This document shows positions 1 to 8,761 of a DNA stretch of 64,000 bases, piece after piece. The DNA lies in assembly GCF_011170125.1 (NCBI RefSeq), contig NZ_BLLN01000005.1:124001-188000 (forward strand), read 5' to 3'. The DNA is from Streptomyces diastaticus subsp. diastaticus. GTDB taxonomy: Bacteria > Actinomycetota > Actinomycetes > Streptomycetales > Streptomycetaceae. Position numbers and translations under genes: made by a program. Each line of letters begins with the position of its first letter. Within the stretch, counting starts at the first letter, position 1. The notes under the pieces are model-generated. The model had not been told where the DNA came from. It made no database searches and saw nothing but the letters and a program-made list of their open reading frames with translations.

Positions 1-23
1 GGGGGGGCATAGCGGAGCGACGC

Positions 24-53
24 GGCCCGCATTCCATGCCGGGAGTGCGGGCC
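24..53. terminator. Stem-loop downstream of the caspase gene
   Basis: Two 12-bp arms (24-35 and 42-53) pair with a single mismatch around a 6-nt loop. The hairpin lies 26 nt beyond the stop of the minus-strand caspase-fusion gene, so it is a plausible factor-independent terminator of the kind common in Streptomyces, where a T-tract is often absent. It was inferred from symmetry only. Confidence 0.55.
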
Positions 54-79
54 ACATTTCTGTCAGTGGCGCAGCACGG

Positions 80-1963
80 TCAGAAGAAGAAGTTGCGCAT
101 TTTATATTTCCATGCGTCCAGCCGGCTGCATTCCGGGAACTTCACGGTGGGCCGCGTCCATTCACTGTCCAGGTGCTTCTTTGCCATCTCCTCCAGATTG
201 GTACTCACATTCGATTCCCAGTCCTTCGGGATCGCCCGGCACGTCAGATATTCGAAGATCGGATCGCCTGCGGTGAGGCCCACGCCGTAGGATTCAACGG
301 TGCCGGCGAGTCGAACCACATGCCCTTTTTTCGCCTCTTCCCCCTCTCCGGTTCGATAGTCGTTCATCTGATTGAGGCCTGCGAGGATGATTTCATCCGT
401 AATGACGACATGGACATTCTCATCATTCCAGCATTGCTGATACGAGGCCTTCGTCGTATGGTCGACATCCTCCTTCTTCAAGTAGTCCTCCGACGTCGAC
501 CCGACGGCGGTGCAGATTCGGTCCCGGTCGTACTCCCGGATGTCGTCGATCCCTTCCACCGAGGCAACGCCCTCTTCCGTTCCCCAGACCAGCGCGGACA
601 GGCTTGTCTTGAAATAGGGGCCGACGAAACTAAGCGGTACGCTGGCGTGTTTCCTGGCCTTCGTTGCCTGGGAACCGTCCATGGTCCAGGTTGCCAGGAC
701 GAAGTCCACTTCTCCGCTCTGCAGCAGTCGGTCGCGGTCCTTCGTTTCCACGGCCCGGAACTTCACCTTGTGACGGGGGAATCCAAGGCCAGCCGCGATG
801 TTGTATGCCAAGTCGATTTCGAAGCCCTGCCATTGTCCAGGTGTTGTTTCGCTGGCGAGGCCTGGCTGATCCGCCTTGACCCCGACCTTGATGGTGCCCT
901 TGCCGTGGATCTGGCGGATCTGAGGTGAGTCCTCGGGCGAGACGGAGAACACGGAGTATCCCCCCAGAAGCAGGGCCAGGGCAGCCGCCGCAAGCCCCAC
1001 GAGGCGGACGGCCTTCCGTTGCATCAACGGGATCGGCTTGCCGTCCGGGATGTTCGCGGTCCGCCGGGGAACTGCGGCAGCCTTTGAGGTGGCAGACGTG
1101 CGCGACGGCGGCGGCGTTCCCGTGCCGCTGGTCTCGGCGAGTGGCCGTTGCTGCGCGGGAACAGGCGGCAGGGGAGCGTCACCGGAAGGAGCGTAGGCGG
1201 CGTTCTTGATGAACGGGGCGCGGTCCAGGTGGTCGCGGCTCTGCTTCGACGGCTGGGGCCTGTTGCTGAGTGTGAGCTCTTTGCTCAGTCGGCGGAAGAT
1301 GCTGTCGAGATCAAGGTAGCGAGGCAGGCCCGGGACCCCGTTGCGCAATACAGTCAGTAACGCGCCTGTGAACGCGGTGAATTCCTCGCCAGGCGGTGAC
1401 ACCGCGGTGGCGGTCTCGCTCGCCGCGGCGAGGACGTAGGTTCCCGCCACCTCAAAGAGGGCGGAGTCGGACTGCGACCCGAAGGCGCGGGCGGCGTAGC
1501 AACAGTCGAGGATGACGATGCGCCGCTCGGCGCGGCTCTTCTCGACGTGTTCCTTGACCCAGGCGTACGGGACCGCGGTGTCGTGCACGGACTCCCGCTC
1601 GCTGCTTCGCACCGCCAGGTGAAAGTGTCCGGACCAGTCGATGAGTCCGTGGCCTGCGTAGTACACCAGCAGGGTGTCGGTGGCCTCCTTGGCGGCCTCC
1701 TCCACGGCCCGCGAGAGATCGCGGGGCGATGCCGGGTCACGAAGGACTGTGCAGTTCGCGACGGGAAGGTTCCAGGCGGCGGTGATGAGATCGGCCAGGT
1801 CCTCGACGTTGCGGCGCGTCGCCGGCAACTGGTGGAGTTCGTTGAACCGTCCGGCGCCGATCAGCACGATGCGGGTCCCGGACGGGTCGGGCAGGCCCGT
1901 GCCGGCGAGGGGGCTTGTCGATTCGCTGCCGTCGGGAGCCGGAGGCTGCTGCGTGGAGGTCAT
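80..1963 (-). CDS. Caspase-like protease fused through a membrane helix to a family 3 solute-binding domain
   Basis: This 627-aa protein has three parts. Residues about 30-250 are a caspase/metacaspase-type peptidase with the dyad histidine in YYAGHG (H105) and cysteines in LDCCYA (C154/C155). A Pro/Ser/Thr-rich linker leads to a single hydrophobic helix at about 320-341. Residues about 350-615 resemble an amino-acid-type periplasmic binding protein (SBP_bac_3; GTIKVGVKADQPG, GFEIDLAYNIAAGLGF). With the protease inside and the binding domain outside, the layout reads as a receptor protease. That topology is inferred. The start overlaps the stop of the EACC1-like gene by 4 nt, so the two are probably translated together. 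Such caspases are known from predicted conflict and cell-death systems. The GC content of the 3' part is lower than in the neighbours. Confidence 0.85.
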   Translation of the reverse strand: MTSTQQPPAPDGSESTSPLAGTGLPDPSGTRIVLIGAGRFNELHQLPATRRNVEDLADLITAAWNLPVANCTVLRDPASPRDLSRAVEEAAKEATDTLLVYYAGHGLIDWSGHFHLAVRSSERESVHDTAVPYAWVKEHVEKSRAERRIVILDCCYAARAFGSQSDSALFEVAGTYVLAAASETATAVSPPGEEFTAFTGALLTVLRNGVPGLPRYLDLDSIFRRLSKELTLSNRPQPSKQSRDHLDRAPFIKNAAYAPSGDAPLPPVPAQQRPLAETSGTGTPPPSRTSATSKAAAVPRRTANIPDGKPIPLMQRKAVRLVGLAAAALALLLGGYSVFSVSPEDSPQIRQIHGKGTIKVGVKADQPGLASETTPGQWQGFEIDLAYNIAAGLGFPRHKVKFRAVETKDRDRLLQSGEVDFVLATWTMDGSQATKARKHASVPLSFVGPYFKTSLSALVWGTEEGVASVEGIDDIREYDRDRICTAVGSTSEDYLKKEDVDHTTKASYQQCWNDENVHVVITDEIILAGLNQMNDYRTGEGEEAKKGHVVRLAGTVESYGVGLTAGDPIFEYLTCRAIPKDWESNVSTNLEEMAKKHLDSEWTRPTVKFPECSRLDAWKYKMRNFFF

Positions 1964-2310
1964 CCTTCGAAGAGGTGTCGGATCATCGCCTCGGTCTCCT
2001 CTCCAGAAGCATCACCGGGAATCTCGATCTGCTCTCCCGCCACCCGCACGATGACGGTTTCGGGCGGGCTGGGGCGGCTGGCTCGCCAGGAAGCTATGGA
2101 CACGGCCAGCGAGGCGGCACTGAATCCGCTGCTGACCAGCAGCGTGATCAGATCCAGCAGATCTCCCTGCAGTCCGGGGATCGCCGGCCGTGCCGATCCT
2201 GGTGCGACTTGCGCATGACGGCGCACGGCCGAGTCCGCCTCGAGCCACCGGCCCAACGAGCGGAGTGCGTCCTCGGCTCCGCCGCCACTGCACTGAACGA
2301 CGATCTCCAA
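1960..2310 (-). CDS. EACC1-like small membrane-associated protein (effector-associated constant component)
   Basis: This 116-aa protein matches my recollection of the EACC1 family: a short alpha/beta N-terminus, a central hydrophobic segment (about residues 52-72, LLDLITLLVSSGFSAASLAV) and a C-terminal strand-rich piece ending EAMIRHLFEG. In published comparative analyses EACC1 accompanies varied effector domains, caspases among them, in actinobacterial conflict systems. The downstream gene here is a caspase fusion and overlaps by 4 nt, which strongly supports the assignment. The start is a TTG at 2310 behind a G-rich run (GGGGG); no better start was seen. Its role as adaptor or activator of the caspase is inferred from context. 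Confidence 0.75.
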   Translation of the reverse strand: MEIVVQCSGGGAEDALRSLGRWLEADSAVRRHAQVAPGSARPAIPGLQGDLLDLITLLVSSGFSAASLAVSIASWRASRPSPPETVIVRVAGEQIEIPGDASGEETEAMIRHLFEG

Positions 2311-2396
2311 AATGGCCCCCGTTTCATGTCAGGGCGCCAAGTATAGGTAGGACGCACGGAGTTGGCGGGGCATGACCGGATCGGCCCCGGCGCCGA

Positions 2397-2633
2397 GACC
2401 TGGGGGCGGTTCAGCAGCTCGGCTGGGACGTCCTGGTGGACTGCGGACGCATCGTGTTGGACGACGGCTGCCTGCACCCTGTCCTCACGCCGGCGCCACT
2501 GCTGCGTCAGGCGGAGCTGGTCCTGCTCGTCGTACGGATGACGGAGGAGGCGCACTCGCTGGCGCATCCGTTGCTCCAGACGCTGCGCGCGGGAGGTGGG
2601 AACCAGGTGGGCGTATTGCGGCAGGCGGCGAGG
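2397..2633 (+). pseudogene. Relic of a ParA/MinD-like ATPase
   Basis: The plus-strand frame reads DLGAVQQLGWDVLVDCGRIV and continues through a segment with APLLRQAELVLLVVRMTEEA. This resembles the middle of MinD/ParA-type chromosome-partitioning ATPases that Streptomyces encodes. The P-loop N-terminus and the C-terminus are absent, and the frame runs straight into the TetR-like relic. I read it as a decayed internal fragment, not a working gene. Confidence 0.5.
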
Positions 2634-3255
2634 GTGGTCCGCAGAGGGCGTGTGTCGGCGGGGCTCGACCGGGAACGCATCGCCGATGCGGCCGTCGCAC
2701 TGGCCGACCGCGACGGCCTGGAGGTCTTCGGCGTACGGCGGCTCGCCCAGGAACTGGGGGTCGACCCGATGTCGATCCATCACCATGTCAAAGGCAAAGC
2801 GGCGCTGCTCGACGCGATGTCCGAGGCGGTGCTCGCCGAGGTGGCGACCGTCCCGGACGGCGACGGCCCCTCCGATTGGGAGGAAGTGGCCCGCCGGACG
2901 GCGCACGAGTACCGGGCCATGGCCTACCGGCACCCGAGGATCTTCCCGCTGCTGGTGACACGGGCCCAGACCTCACCCGTGGCCGTCTCCGCGCTGGAGA
3001 GACCGGCCGCCGCCATGCGGGCGGCCGGCCTGCCCGACCGGACGGTCGCGGACGCGCCTCTGGTGCTGTTCGGCTTCCTCGACGGGCACCTGCTGGCGCG
3101 CACCATCGAGGAGCCCGGTGCGATGCCCGCCTTCGACGCCACCGCCTACCCGGCCATGGCCGCCCTCGCCCCCGCTCATAACCGACTTCGGTTCCCTGGC
3201 GGAGTTCGACCGGATGCTCGACACCGTGCTGGACGGAATCGGCGATCCGCTCCGA
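2634..3255 (+). pseudogene. TetR-family regulator, frameshifted near its C-terminus
   Basis: From a GTG at 2634 (or 2652) the protein reads as a TetR/AcrR regulator: a helix-turn-helix at GVRRLAQELGVDPMSIHHHV, then a ligand-binding domain of the TetR_C type. Near 3170-3178, in a C-rich run, the homologous frame changes. The expected continuation LITDFGSLAEFDRMLDTVLD lies in another plus-strand frame, while the original frame becomes low-complexity Arg/Pro sequence. The gene is therefore broken by an indel (real or a sequencing error). Directly after it comes an ABC-transporter ATPase fragment, so a deletion may have joined two originally separate genes. Confidence 0.65.
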
Positions 3256-3301
3256 ATCGACGCCCAGTTCGGCGGCGTGCTCGGCAGCCCAGACCAGGAC
3301 G

Positions 3302-3576
3302 GCGTACGCACCCGTCGTCCTCCTCGACGAGGTGGCCTCCGCACTGGACACGCGCAACGAGGCGGCGGTGCACGAGGGCATCGAGCGGCTGACAGGGGGC
3401 CGGACGGTGATCATGGTCGCCCACCGGATGCGGACGGCCGGCGCGCGCACCGGGTCGCCTTCCTGGACCGCGGCAGGATCGTCGAGCACGGAAGCCACGA
3501 CGAACTCCTGCGGCAGGGCGGCCGGTACGACCGGTTCTGGGCCCTCGCCATGTCCCCCGGCCCGACCCCCGGGTAG
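3302..3576 (+). pseudogene. C-terminal fragment of an ABC transporter ATP-binding domain, frameshifted
   Basis: One frame encodes APVVLLDEVASALDTRNEAA (Walker B and D-loop) followed by TVIMVAHRM (H-loop). From about 3440 the match continues in another frame as HRVAFLDRGRIVEHGSHDEL and ends at 3576. This is the C-terminal half of an exporter-type ABC ATPase; the Walker A and signature portions and the membrane domain are missing. It abuts the broken TetR gene, consistent with a deleted regulator-transporter locus. Confidence 0.65.
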
Positions 3577-3792
3577 GGCTTTCGCTGATGGTCCTGCCCC
3601 GGTCGGCGCAGGAGGCGATTGCGCACCACAGGGCACTGTCCGCGCCAGAACACCTGTGCACGGGGGGCGATTTCAGCCCCCATCCGGCTGGGGCCGACCG
3701 CCGGGGCGACGACTGGACGGAACATCCGTGCACGTTTCTTCCCGCGCTGTCGATGCCGGACGGGAACGTCAGGAACCACCCGAGCAGCTCCC

Positions 3793-4848
3793 TCATTCGG
3801 TCGTCATCACAGGCACCGGAACGGGACGGGAACCGTTGGCCAGCGACTCCGCGCCGGCCACGCCGACCAGTGACGCGGCCACGGCGGGCCGCACCGGTAC
3901 CAGGGGTGACCCGCCTCGCTCCATCGTGGCCCGGAAGGCGCGCAGGACCCGTACGGTGCCCTCTGCTCCGCGTGCTACGGGTTTCCCGGCGAGGACGAGC
4001 GGCACGGGGGTGCGTTCCTCCTCACGGGCGTGGCCGTCCGGGGTCGCCCAGCCCTCCGTGCGGACGCGGACCGACCAGGACCGTTCGCCTGCGGCCCGGA
4101 CGGACTCGGCCAACGCCTTGGTACCGCGGACCGAGAGCCAGCTCCAGTGGCTGTCGGGTTCCCCCTGGAGGAACCCGTGCCGGGTGAGGGCCATCGCCCC
4201 GGTGGACAGCCGTACCGTCATGACGACCGCGGCGCGGGGGTCCTTCTTGTCCACCGAGAACGCCGACACCTCCACCGGCCACGCGTCCGTGAGAGCCAGT
4301 ACCGGTGAGAGGGTATGGGTGCAGTACGCCGTGGGAGCGATGCGTCCCCGCCAGTGGGCCGGGTCGCCGATCAGGCCCACGACATCCGCCGGGGACATGC
4401 CGTGCAGGTAGTCCGCTTCGATCAGACTGACCCGGCCCAGCTCCCCCGCCTTGATCGCCTGCCGGATGAGCCGGACGTGCGGATGAGCCACGTAGTTCTC
4501 GGCCAAGGAGTAGGTCGCTGAAGACCTGTCCGCCGCCGCGATGAGCCGCTCCCCTTCCGCGGCGTCCACGCACGCCGCCGATTCGGACAGCACATGGACT
4601 CCGCGGTCCAGGAACGCGATGGCCAACGGCGCGTGCTCATCGAAGTCGTTGGCGAGGACGACCCCGTCAAGACGGTGCTCCAGCAAATCCTCCCACCGTT
4701 CCGCCAGCACCACGCCGGGTAGCTGGGCACGTGCTGCGGCGCGGCGTTCAGCGTCACGGTCACACGCCGCCACGACCTCCAAGCCCACCTTGCGGCACCA
4801 GTCCGCCAGGTGTAGCCCCATCCCGAGTCCGATCACCCCTGTCCGCAT
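3793..4848 (-). CDS. Gfo/Idh/MocA-family NAD(P)-dependent oxidoreductase
   Basis: A 351-aa protein beginning MRTGVIGLGMGLHLADWC, a Rossmann nucleotide-binding start with GLGxG, followed by the family C-terminal beta-sheet domain. It contains SESAACVDAAEGERLIAAA and AENYVAHPHVRLIRQAI, as in sugar and inositol dehydrogenases. I chose the ATG at 4848 because it sits immediately before the Rossmann strand; the open frame continues upstream to 5361 but that extension is low-complexity. The substrate cannot be told from sequence. It has no operon partners: upstream is a 550-nt gap and downstream are relics. Confidence 0.8.
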   Translation of the reverse strand: MRTGVIGLGMGLHLADWCRKVGLEVVAACDRDAERRAAARAQLPGVVLAERWEDLLEHRLDGVVLANDFDEHAPLAIAFLDRGVHVLSESAACVDAAEGERLIAAADRSSATYSLAENYVAHPHVRLIRQAIKAGELGRVSLIEADYLHGMSPADVVGLIGDPAHWRGRIAPTAYCTHTLSPVLALTDAWPVEVSAFSVDKKDPRAAVVMTVRLSTGAMALTRHGFLQGEPDSHWSWLSVRGTKALAESVRAAGERSWSVRVRTEGWATPDGHAREEERTPVPLVLAGKPVARGAEGTVRVLRAFRATMERGGSPLVPVRPAVAASLVGVAGAESLANGSRPVPVPVMTTE

Positions 4849-5399
4849 ACGGGCATCATCCTTTGCCCGCCCTTCCCTCACAGCTGGTTTTCCGCGCCGC
4901 AAGCGTGAGCAGACAAGAGCGGCCGGCCGGGTCGCCCGTCCCGACACCGGCGGAAGGACAGCAAGCCGGTCTGACGAACGGGGACTCCCAACGCCTTGGG
5001 AGAGCGACGCGCCCCTTTGCCGGCGCCGGAACCCACTGAGCCTGTTCAACCTGAGTCTGCACCGGTCAGGTGGAGGGCGAGGACCGCCCGGACGAGGCTG
5101 ACGACGCGGATGGTCGAGCACCGGAGCCACCGGGCGCACCACCTCGACGACCGTTCGCGCGAGTGCGGTTCCCAACCCGCGGCAGTGGTCTTCCCGGGTG
5201 ATGTGCACGTCGCACAGCCCGCCCGAGGGTCGCACCGTCCGTGATGAGGGGCACGTGTCCAGCCAGCGCGGCGACGGGGCGGCAATCGTGCATCGAGCGC
5301 CTTGACCAGTAGGATTGTCGCCGGAACGACGCCGACGGGACGGCCCGGACGGAGACGACACGCGCGGGGACGGCCCCGCAGAAGAGGCCCTTTCCTCCC
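4849..5399. other. Gene-poor interval with a possible GNAT acetyltransferase fragment
   Basis: No intact gene is convincing here. On the minus strand between about 5080 and 5240 one frame reads DVHITREDHCRGLGTALART. Its RGLGTAL segment resembles the acetyl-CoA-binding motif of GNAT acetyltransferases, so this may be a decayed acetyltransferase gene. The rest presumably carries promoters for the flanking divergent genes, but I could not identify clear -35/-10 elements. Confidence 0.3.
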
Positions 5400-6545
5400 G
5401 TGCTCAGAACATCCTCGCTCCGCTCCGTCCTGACCCCGATCGCAGCTGCGCGCATCGTGCTCGGCTGGGTCGCCTTTCTCACTCTGACCCTGGCCGAGCC
5501 CGTTCTGGGCGGTCACCTGTCGACCTTCGTGCTGTTCGCGGTGCTCGCCGCGATCGTGTCGGTCATCATCGTCTGCGCCTTCGGCGTCGTCACCGAGGCC
5601 GAGCATCTCGCCCGGCGCCTCGGAGACCCCTACGGCACCCTCGTCCTCACGTTGTCGATCGTGCTCATCGAGGTCATCCTCATCTCCGCGGTCATGCTCG
5701 GCCCGGGCGATCACGCGACCGTCGCCCGTGATTCCGTCATGGCCGCGACGATGATCGTGCTCACCCTCGTCGTCGGAGCGGCCCTTCTGATCGGCGGCCT
5801 GCGCCACAGCGATCTGCGGGTCAACCCGACGGGGATCTCCGCCTACCTCTCGATGCTGGTCGTCCTCGTCGCCGTCGCGTTCGCGTTCCCCGCCGTCATC
5901 GGCACCGACGGCGCCTACACGAGGGGCCAGGAAGTGCCGATCCTCGTCCTCACTGTCGTGCTGTACGGGTTCTTCCTCCACCGACAGACCGGAGCACAGA
6001 GCGCGGACTTCCAGGAGGTCACAGGCACGGAGCCCGGCGACCCGACGGATGGGAGCGAGCAGTCGGGCATCGGTGCGGTTCTGCGCGAGCACCGTGCCGA
6101 GATCGTGGCCCGGATCATGGTTCTGCTGGTCACGGTGGCGCCCATCGTCCTGCTCTCCCATGACATGGCGACGTTCCTCGACGACGGGCTCGACCGGCTC
6201 GGCGCGCCGCTCGCCCTCTCAGGCGTCCTCATCGCTCTCATCGTGTTCCTCCCGGAGGGCATCACCACGGTCCGAGCCGCCTGGACGGGAGAGACACAGC
6301 GGGTGAGCAACCTCGCCCACGGTGCGCTCGTCTCCTGCGTCGGGCTCACGCTCCCGGTGGTGCTCGCCATCGGACTGCTCACCGACCAGACCGTGATCCT
6401 CGCCGAGAGCCCGGCGAACCTCTTGCTGCTCGGCGTGAGCCTGCTCTTGAGCCTCACGACGTTCAGCGCCAGGCGCGTCACCGCCATCCATGGCGCGGCC
6501 CACTTGTTCGTGTTCGTCCTCTACGGCATCAGCGTGTTCTCATGA
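5400..6545 (+). CDS. ChaA-like calcium:proton antiporter (CaCA superfamily)
   Basis: A 381-aa integral membrane protein with about ten hydrophobic segments in two halves. The two conserved alpha-repeats of cation/Ca2+ exchangers are visible: EAEHLARRLGDPYGTLVLTL followed by IVLIEVILI in the first half, and FLPEGITTVRAAWTGETQRV in the second. This is the ChaA-type arrangement, which exports Ca2+ (or Na+/K+) in exchange for H+. A hydrophilic loop (about residues 200-230) separates the halves. The start is a GTG at 5400 with a modest AGAGG upstream. No neighbours suggest a more specific role. Confidence 0.85.
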   Translation: MLRTSSLRSVLTPIAAARIVLGWVAFLTLTLAEPVLGGHLSTFVLFAVLAAIVSVIIVCAFGVVTEAEHLARRLGDPYGTLVLTLSIVLIEVILISAVMLGPGDHATVARDSVMAATMIVLTLVVGAALLIGGLRHSDLRVNPTGISAYLSMLVVLVAVAFAFPAVIGTDGAYTRGQEVPILVLTVVLYGFFLHRQTGAQSADFQEVTGTEPGDPTDGSEQSGIGAVLREHRAEIVARIMVLLVTVAPIVLLSHDMATFLDDGLDRLGAPLALSGVLIALIVFLPEGITTVRAAWTGETQRVSNLAHGALVSCVGLTLPVVLAIGLLTDQTVILAESPANLLLLGVSLLLSLTTFSARRVTAIHGAAHLFVFVLYGISVFS

Positions 6546-7308
6546 CGGCCCCGACGCGGCCGCGTCGACACTGAGCCGACGACGTGGCCTCCACCGGGGG
6601 GAACCGGTCGACGTCTGTGGGCCTGTCATCCACGGCCTCGTCGACGACGCACGCGGGCGGCAGTCACGGTCAGGCATCGCCCGGCGCGGTGGTGGTGCGG
6701 ACCGGTCGCGAGTTCGGCCTCGCTCCGCGGGACGCCGCTTTCCCGGACTCACGAGATCAGGGCGTAGGCCGGCGGCGCTGGCGCGGCCTCACGTCCTCGC
6801 CGCTGCTGTATGCAGACAGACGTGCACCTCGTGCGGGCCCTAGGATCGTCCGTACAGCTAGGAGTGTCGACAACGAGCGTTGTCGACACCGAGGGGTATT
6901 GATCACGGCGAAGGCATCCGGGGTGGTGGAGGTGTCTGGGCTCCACACCGCGCACGAAGGTCTTCTGCCCCGTATCGCCCGGTTGACCGTTCACGGCAGG
7001 CCTCCGTCCTTCCTCATCGGTCAGCCCGCGCACCGTGAAGGCTCGGCCACCGCACGCCCAGCAGTCGGCTCCGACGTCGCCGCCCCTCCGACCGTGCCGG
7101 CCACCGACCCGGCGGGCCTGTGCGGTCACAGCACTGGCGGGCCGTCCTCCTCCGGAACGGCCCGTCGGCCCGCTGGAGCCGGGCGAGGCGGGCCCGGGCA
7201 GCCAGGCAGGGCTGGCCGGCACCGCACCCACCGAACGTCCGGAAATGATCGGCACGCAGAGCTGGCCCACGGTCCGCCCCTACGCCGTCGGCGTGCAGCG
7301 GACACAGG
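6546..7308. other. Long gap without a recognisable gene
   Basis: Plus- and minus-strand frames are open only because of high GC, and none shows a recognisable domain. The main structure is the perfect inverted repeat at 6864-6889, followed 9 nt later by a TTG behind GAGGGG (GAGGGGTATTG). A 14-nt palindrome at 6553-6566 lies just after the antiporter stop. The interval may be a decayed gene with its operator still in place. Confidence 0.4.
6864..6889. promoter_or_regulatory. Perfect 11-bp inverted repeat, candidate operator
   Basis: GTGTCGACAAC (6864-6874) and its exact reverse complement (6879-6889) flank GAGC. The size and dyad symmetry resemble operators of dimeric helix-turn-helix repressors. 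It lies directly upstream of GAGGGG and a possible TTG start at 6899, but the following frame has no recognised domain. The regulator and target are unknown. Confidence 0.45.
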
Positions 7309-7896
7309 TCAGGCCGGCTCGCGCAGGAGTTGTTCCAGGCTGCCGAGGAGGCGCAGGGCGTCCGCGCGACGGGACGGGGGGAGGTCTGCCGGAGGATCGG
7401 GGGAGACCACGCGCAGGGCCGTGGCCGCCTGGCGGGCGAAGAGGGCCAGCAGGTCGAGCTCGGGGAGGCCGGAGCGGGCCTGCGGGGACGGGTCCAGGAC
7501 CTCCAGGACGCCCAGCACCCGGCCGTCGCTGACCAGGGGTGCGGCCATCAGGGCGTCGGGCACGTACTCGGTGGACTCGGCGACCGAGCGGTCGAAGGAA
7601 CGGTTGGCGGTGAGGTCGTCGACGACGACCGGTTCCCCCGAGGTGGCGACCCAGCCGGCGATGCCGCTGCCCGCCGGGAACCTGTTGCCGACCAGGAACT
7701 CCTCGCCCTCGCCGGAGACGGCCGCGAAGACGAGTTCGTCGCGTTCCTCGTCGAGGAGGAGGACGGAGCCCGCCGCCGCGCCGAAGATGGCGCGGGCCAC
7801 CTCGACGACGGACTGGAGGAGTTCACGGCGCCGGGCGTCGCCGGCGGCGCCGGGAAGCGGGACCGGGGCGGTGACGGGGTCAGTTCTCGGAGTCAT
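7309..7896 (-). CDS. GAF-domain protein
   Basis: A 195-aa soluble protein with one GAF domain spanning about residues 25-165. It has the typical GSVLLLDEERDELVFAAVSG and FPAGSGIAGWVATSGEPVVV signature and a buried APLVSDGRVLGVLEVLD strand. GAF domains bind small ligands or mediate dimerisation. There is no output domain, so it probably works as a partner of another protein. The ATG at 7896 lies 17 nt inside the end of the upstream protease gene, which indicates translational coupling in an operon with the protease and the cyclase-domain regulator. Confidence 0.8.
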   Translation of the reverse strand: MTPRTDPVTAPVPLPGAAGDARRRELLQSVVEVARAIFGAAAGSVLLLDEERDELVFAAVSGEGEEFLVGNRFPAGSGIAGWVATSGEPVVVDDLTANRSFDRSVAESTEYVPDALMAAPLVSDGRVLGVLEVLDPSPQARSGLPELDLLALFARQAATALRVVSPDPPADLPPSRRADALRLLGSLEQLLREPA

Positions 7897-8758
7897 CGGA
7901 TGCCTCTCCTGCCGGAAGGTGGTGCCGCGGCCCGAGCGTCACGTTGGCCGCGGACAGATAGAGGGCGCTCTTGAGCTGGAAGGGCGTCATCCTCGGACGG
8001 GCCGAGAGCAGACGCGCGCTGAGACCGGTGATGTACGGGGTGGCGAAGCTGTTGCCGGTGGTGCGGATGGTGGCGCCGCCCAGCCAGGGAACGGTCACGT
8101 TCTGGCCGGGGGCGAAGAACTCGACCGGCGGGGACGGGTTGTAGAGGTGGAGTGCGGGGTCGTCCTCCTGGTGGCTGCCGACGGAGAGCACCGAGGCGAA
8201 CCGCCAGGGGAAGCTCTCCACCGGCGTGTTGTGGGCGGAGGCGACGAGCACCGTCCGGGCGAAGTAGGCGCGGTCGGCCAGTTCGTGCAGTTGGTGGGCG
8301 AACCGGGTCCGGGTGGTGGAGAGGCTGAGGTTGATCAGGTCGAACCCCTGGTCGACGGCCCACCGCAACCCCGCCAGGAGCACGTCCCCGGTGCCGGAGA
8401 ACCGCTCGCCGAGCACCCGGACGCTGGTGATCTCGCACTCCGGCGCGGTGCGGCGGATGATGCCGGCGCAGGCGGTGCCGTGGCCGCAGGTGTCGCCGGT
8501 GGTGGTGGGAAGCACCTCGGCCTCACCGGTGGCCCCGTCCTTGACAACCACCCAGGAGCCGGCGAGTGGCCCGACCAGCGGGTGGTCCCGCTCCACGCCG
8601 GAGTCGACGACGCAGACCCGCACGCCGCGCCCGGTCCCCTCGGCGGGGCCGTCCGGCGCGGCGGGGTCGGCGACGACGGGCAGGTCGTCGGGGCCCCGGC
8701 CGCGCAGGCTCCAGGTCAGCGCGGTCCCGGGCGGTGCCCCGGTGGTGGTCGTCCCCAT
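7880..8758 (-). CDS. S8-family (subtilisin-like) serine peptidase
   Basis: A 292-aa protease with the complete catalytic triad: Asp in CVVDSGV (D52), His in CGHGTACAG (H93) and Ser in TGNSFATP (S237), plus the oxyanion Asn in VASAHN (N177). There is no signal peptide or prodomain, so it should act in the cytoplasm. It sits 3 nt downstream of the cyclase-domain regulator and overlaps the GAF gene. Being intracellular and in the RiPP region, it is a candidate leader peptidase, since class III lanthipeptide loci often lack a dedicated one. That role is inferred; release of a regulator is an alternative. Confidence 0.85.
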   Translation of the reverse strand: MGTTTTGAPPGTALTWSLRGRGPDDLPVVADPAAPDGPAEGTGRGVRVCVVDSGVERDHPLVGPLAGSWVVVKDGATGEAEVLPTTTGDTCGHGTACAGIIRRTAPECEITSVRVLGERFSGTGDVLLAGLRWAVDQGFDLINLSLSTTRTRFAHQLHELADRAYFARTVLVASAHNTPVESFPWRFASVLSVGSHQEDDPALHLYNPSPPVEFFAPGQNVTVPWLGGATIRTTGNSFATPYITGLSARLLSARPRMTPFQLKSALYLSAANVTLGPRHHLPAGEASDDSEN

Positions 8759-8761
8759 GGG

